Assembly: GCA_023150055.1 (NCBI GenBank)
Contig: JAKLLP010000123.1
Location: 1 to 6,631 of the forward strand
Direction: 5' to 3'
Origin: Gammaproteobacteria bacterium
GTDB lineage: Bacteria; Pseudomonadota; Gammaproteobacteria; Steroidobacterales; GCA-2729495
DNA: 6,631 bases
In this document: piece by piece, positions 5,530-6,631 of the stretch
Position numbering within the stretch: the stretch's first letter is position 1
Layout: each line of letters starts with the position of its first letter
Translations under genes and position numbers: made by a program
The notes under the pieces: model-generated
Database searches by the model: none
What the model was told of the DNA's origin: nothing
What the model saw: only the letters and a program-made list of their open reading frames with translations

Positions 5530-6631
5530 ATGTCGGTTTCATCCTGGTCTGCCATCCGGCGCGAGTTGCTGGATATCGTCGGTCCCGCCGGCGCCTTGCA
5601 GGAGCCGGCCGACATGGCCCCGTTCCTGAGCGAATGGCGTGGGCTTTATCGCGGCACGGCCGAGCTGGTGCTGATGCCGGCGCGGCCGGAGGAAGTCGCC
5701 GCCATACTGCGGTTATGTAGCCGGGGCGGGGTAGGGGTCGTCCCCCAGGGTGGAAATACCGGGCTCGTCGGTGGTGCCGTGGGACGCTCCAGTCCCGGGT
5801 GTCCGCAGATCCTGCTGTCTGCGCGACGTATGTCGGCCATCAGGGACCTGGATCCGGACAACTACACCATCACGGCGGAGGCCGGGTGTGTATTGGCATC
5901 CCTGCAGTCCGCGGCGTCCGAGGCGGATCGGTTCTTTCCGCTCAGCCTGGCCTCGGAAGGCAGTTGCCAGCTCGGCGGGAACCTGGCGACCAATGCCGGT
6001 GGTATCAACGTTTTGCGCTATGGGACAGCGCGCGAGCTGGTGCTGGGCCTGGAGGTCGTGCTGCCGGATGGGCGTGTATTCGACGGCCTCCGAGCGCTGC
6101 GCAAGGACAATACTGGATACGACCTCAAGCAGCTGTTCATCGGGGCGGAGGGGACTCTCGGATTCATTACCGCGGCAATTTGCAAGCTCTATCCGCGGCC
6201 GCGGGGCGTTGCGACGGCCCTGGTGGCCGTGGGGAGCCCGGATGTCGCCATCACCTGCCATAGCCGGGCGCGCCTGGCGCTCGGCGATGAGTTGATCGCC
6301 TTCGAGCTGATCAGCCGCCGTGCCCTGTCCTATGTCCTGCAGTATATGCCCGCGCTGCGCGACCCCCTGCCGAAGCCGGCGCCGTGGTACCTGTTGCTGG
6401 AAATTGCCACCGCGCGGGACCAGGCCGCCGCCGAGGACGAGCTGGAGGCGTTTCTCGCGGAATGCATGGAGGCGGGGCTGGTCGACGACGGCGTGGCCGC
6501 CCGCAGCGGTGCGCAGCGGGAAGATCTCTGGGCGTTGCGTCACAACGTATCCGAGGCGCAGAAGGTTGGTGGCGCGAGCATCAAGAACGACATCTCCGTG
6601 CCGGTGTCCCGGGTGGGCGCTTTTCTCGAGC
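5530..6631 (+). CDS. FAD-linked 2-hydroxyacid dehydrogenase, D-2-hydroxyglutarate dehydrogenase-like (partial)
   Basis: The open frame gives 367 residues and leaves the right edge; relatives have about 460-480, so roughly the last fifth is missing. ATG 5530 has only a weak GGAA upstream, but the protein then starts where relatives do (SAIRRELLDIVGPAGAL, then EWRGLYRG); an in-frame ATG at 5467 has no ribosome site. The VAO/PCMH-type FAD-binding domain (FAD_binding_4) shows PQGGNTGLVGG (72-82), ASEGSCQLGGNLATNAGG (141-158) and DNTGYDLKQLFIGAEGTLGF (193-212). FAD-oxidase_C begins near residue 225, with LWALRHNVSEAQ and IKNDISVPVSRV, where the Lys matches the substrate-binding KYDIS motif; the HxGDGN motif lies beyond the window. 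Family enzymes oxidise D-2-hydroxyglutarate, D-lactate or glycolate to 2-oxoacids, passing electrons to an electron-transfer flavoprotein or quinone. The exact substrate is not decided. It is divergent from the cyclase-like gene. Confidence 0.9.
   Translation, partial: MSVSSWSAIRRELLDIVGPAGALQEPADMAPFLSEWRGLYRGTAELVLMPARPEEVAAILRLCSRGGVGVVPQGGNTGLVGGAVGRSSPGCPQILLSARRMSAIRDLDPDNYTITAEAGCVLASLQSAASEADRFFPLSLASEGSCQLGGNLATNAGGINVLRYGTARELVLGLEVVLPDGRVFDGLRALRKDNTGYDLKQLFIGAEGTLGFITAAICKLYPRPRGVATALVAVGSPDVAITCHSRARLALGDELIAFELISRRALSYVLQYMPALRDPLPKPAPWYLLLEIATARDQAAAEDELEAFLAECMEAGLVDDGVAARSGAQREDLWALRHNVSEAQKVGGASIKNDISVPVSRVGAFLE

Noticed and set aside
5713..6543. Long minus-strand open frame of 276 codons and several plus-strand frames over the same DNA
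   Set aside because: They are shadows of the FAD dehydrogenase frame starting at 5530, which matches family motifs throughout.
1..6631. CRISPR arrays, insertion sequences or tandem repeats
   Set aside because: No regularly spaced direct repeats, terminal repeats with a transposase, or tandem arrays were seen on reading both strands.

Overview
The window is about 60% G+C, with dense bacterial genes and ordinary Shine-Dalgarno sites. It carries a tRNA-Pro(GGG) with an encoded CCA end and C1-G72/A73. This suits a high-G+C proteobacterium, perhaps an environmental gammaproteobacterium, but nothing here fixes the taxon. No insertion sequence, integrase or CRISPR array is visible.

Layout, left to right. 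At 1-111 is the last 36 codons of an unidentified gene. tRNA-Pro(GGG) lies at 276-352. A gene-free stretch (353-629) holds a 25-bp near-palindrome (477-501) and a perfect 18-bp operator-like palindrome (560-577) over a possible promoter. These precede a two-gene plus-strand unit. The first gene (630-1695) is a Rieske-type aromatic-ring or demethylating oxygenase that has lost its whole [2Fe-2S] binding motif in an internal, frame-changing deletion. The second (1784-2767) is a two-domain cupin with a histidine-rich tail. A convergent minus-strand gene (2776-3834) encodes a nitrilase-superfamily protein in which the catalytic Cys is Ser and the catalytic Lys is Arg. Upstream of it is a compact nested inverted-repeat element (3855-3940) and an AT-rich island (about 3980-4065). 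Next on the minus strand (4111-5376) is a class III nucleotide cyclase homologue that keeps both metal aspartates but has altered base-recognition and transition-state positions. Divergent from it, a D-2-hydroxyglutarate dehydrogenase-like FAD protein starts at 5530 and runs off the right edge.

Reading together: a Rieske oxygenase, a cupin, a nitrilase-like protein and an FAD-linked 2-hydroxyacid dehydrogenase suggest an accessory catabolic locus, for an aromatic or similar ring compound, beside a tRNA gene. No substrate can be assigned. The striking point is how many proteins depart from the residues that define their families: an oxygenase without its Rieske centre, a nitrilase without its nucleophile, and a cyclase homologue without the usual substrate residues. 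The first looks like recent decay or an assembly error. The other two are intact frames and look like real divergence. I do not see a clear case for a wholly new system, but these proteins and the 3855-3940 element deserve follow-up.
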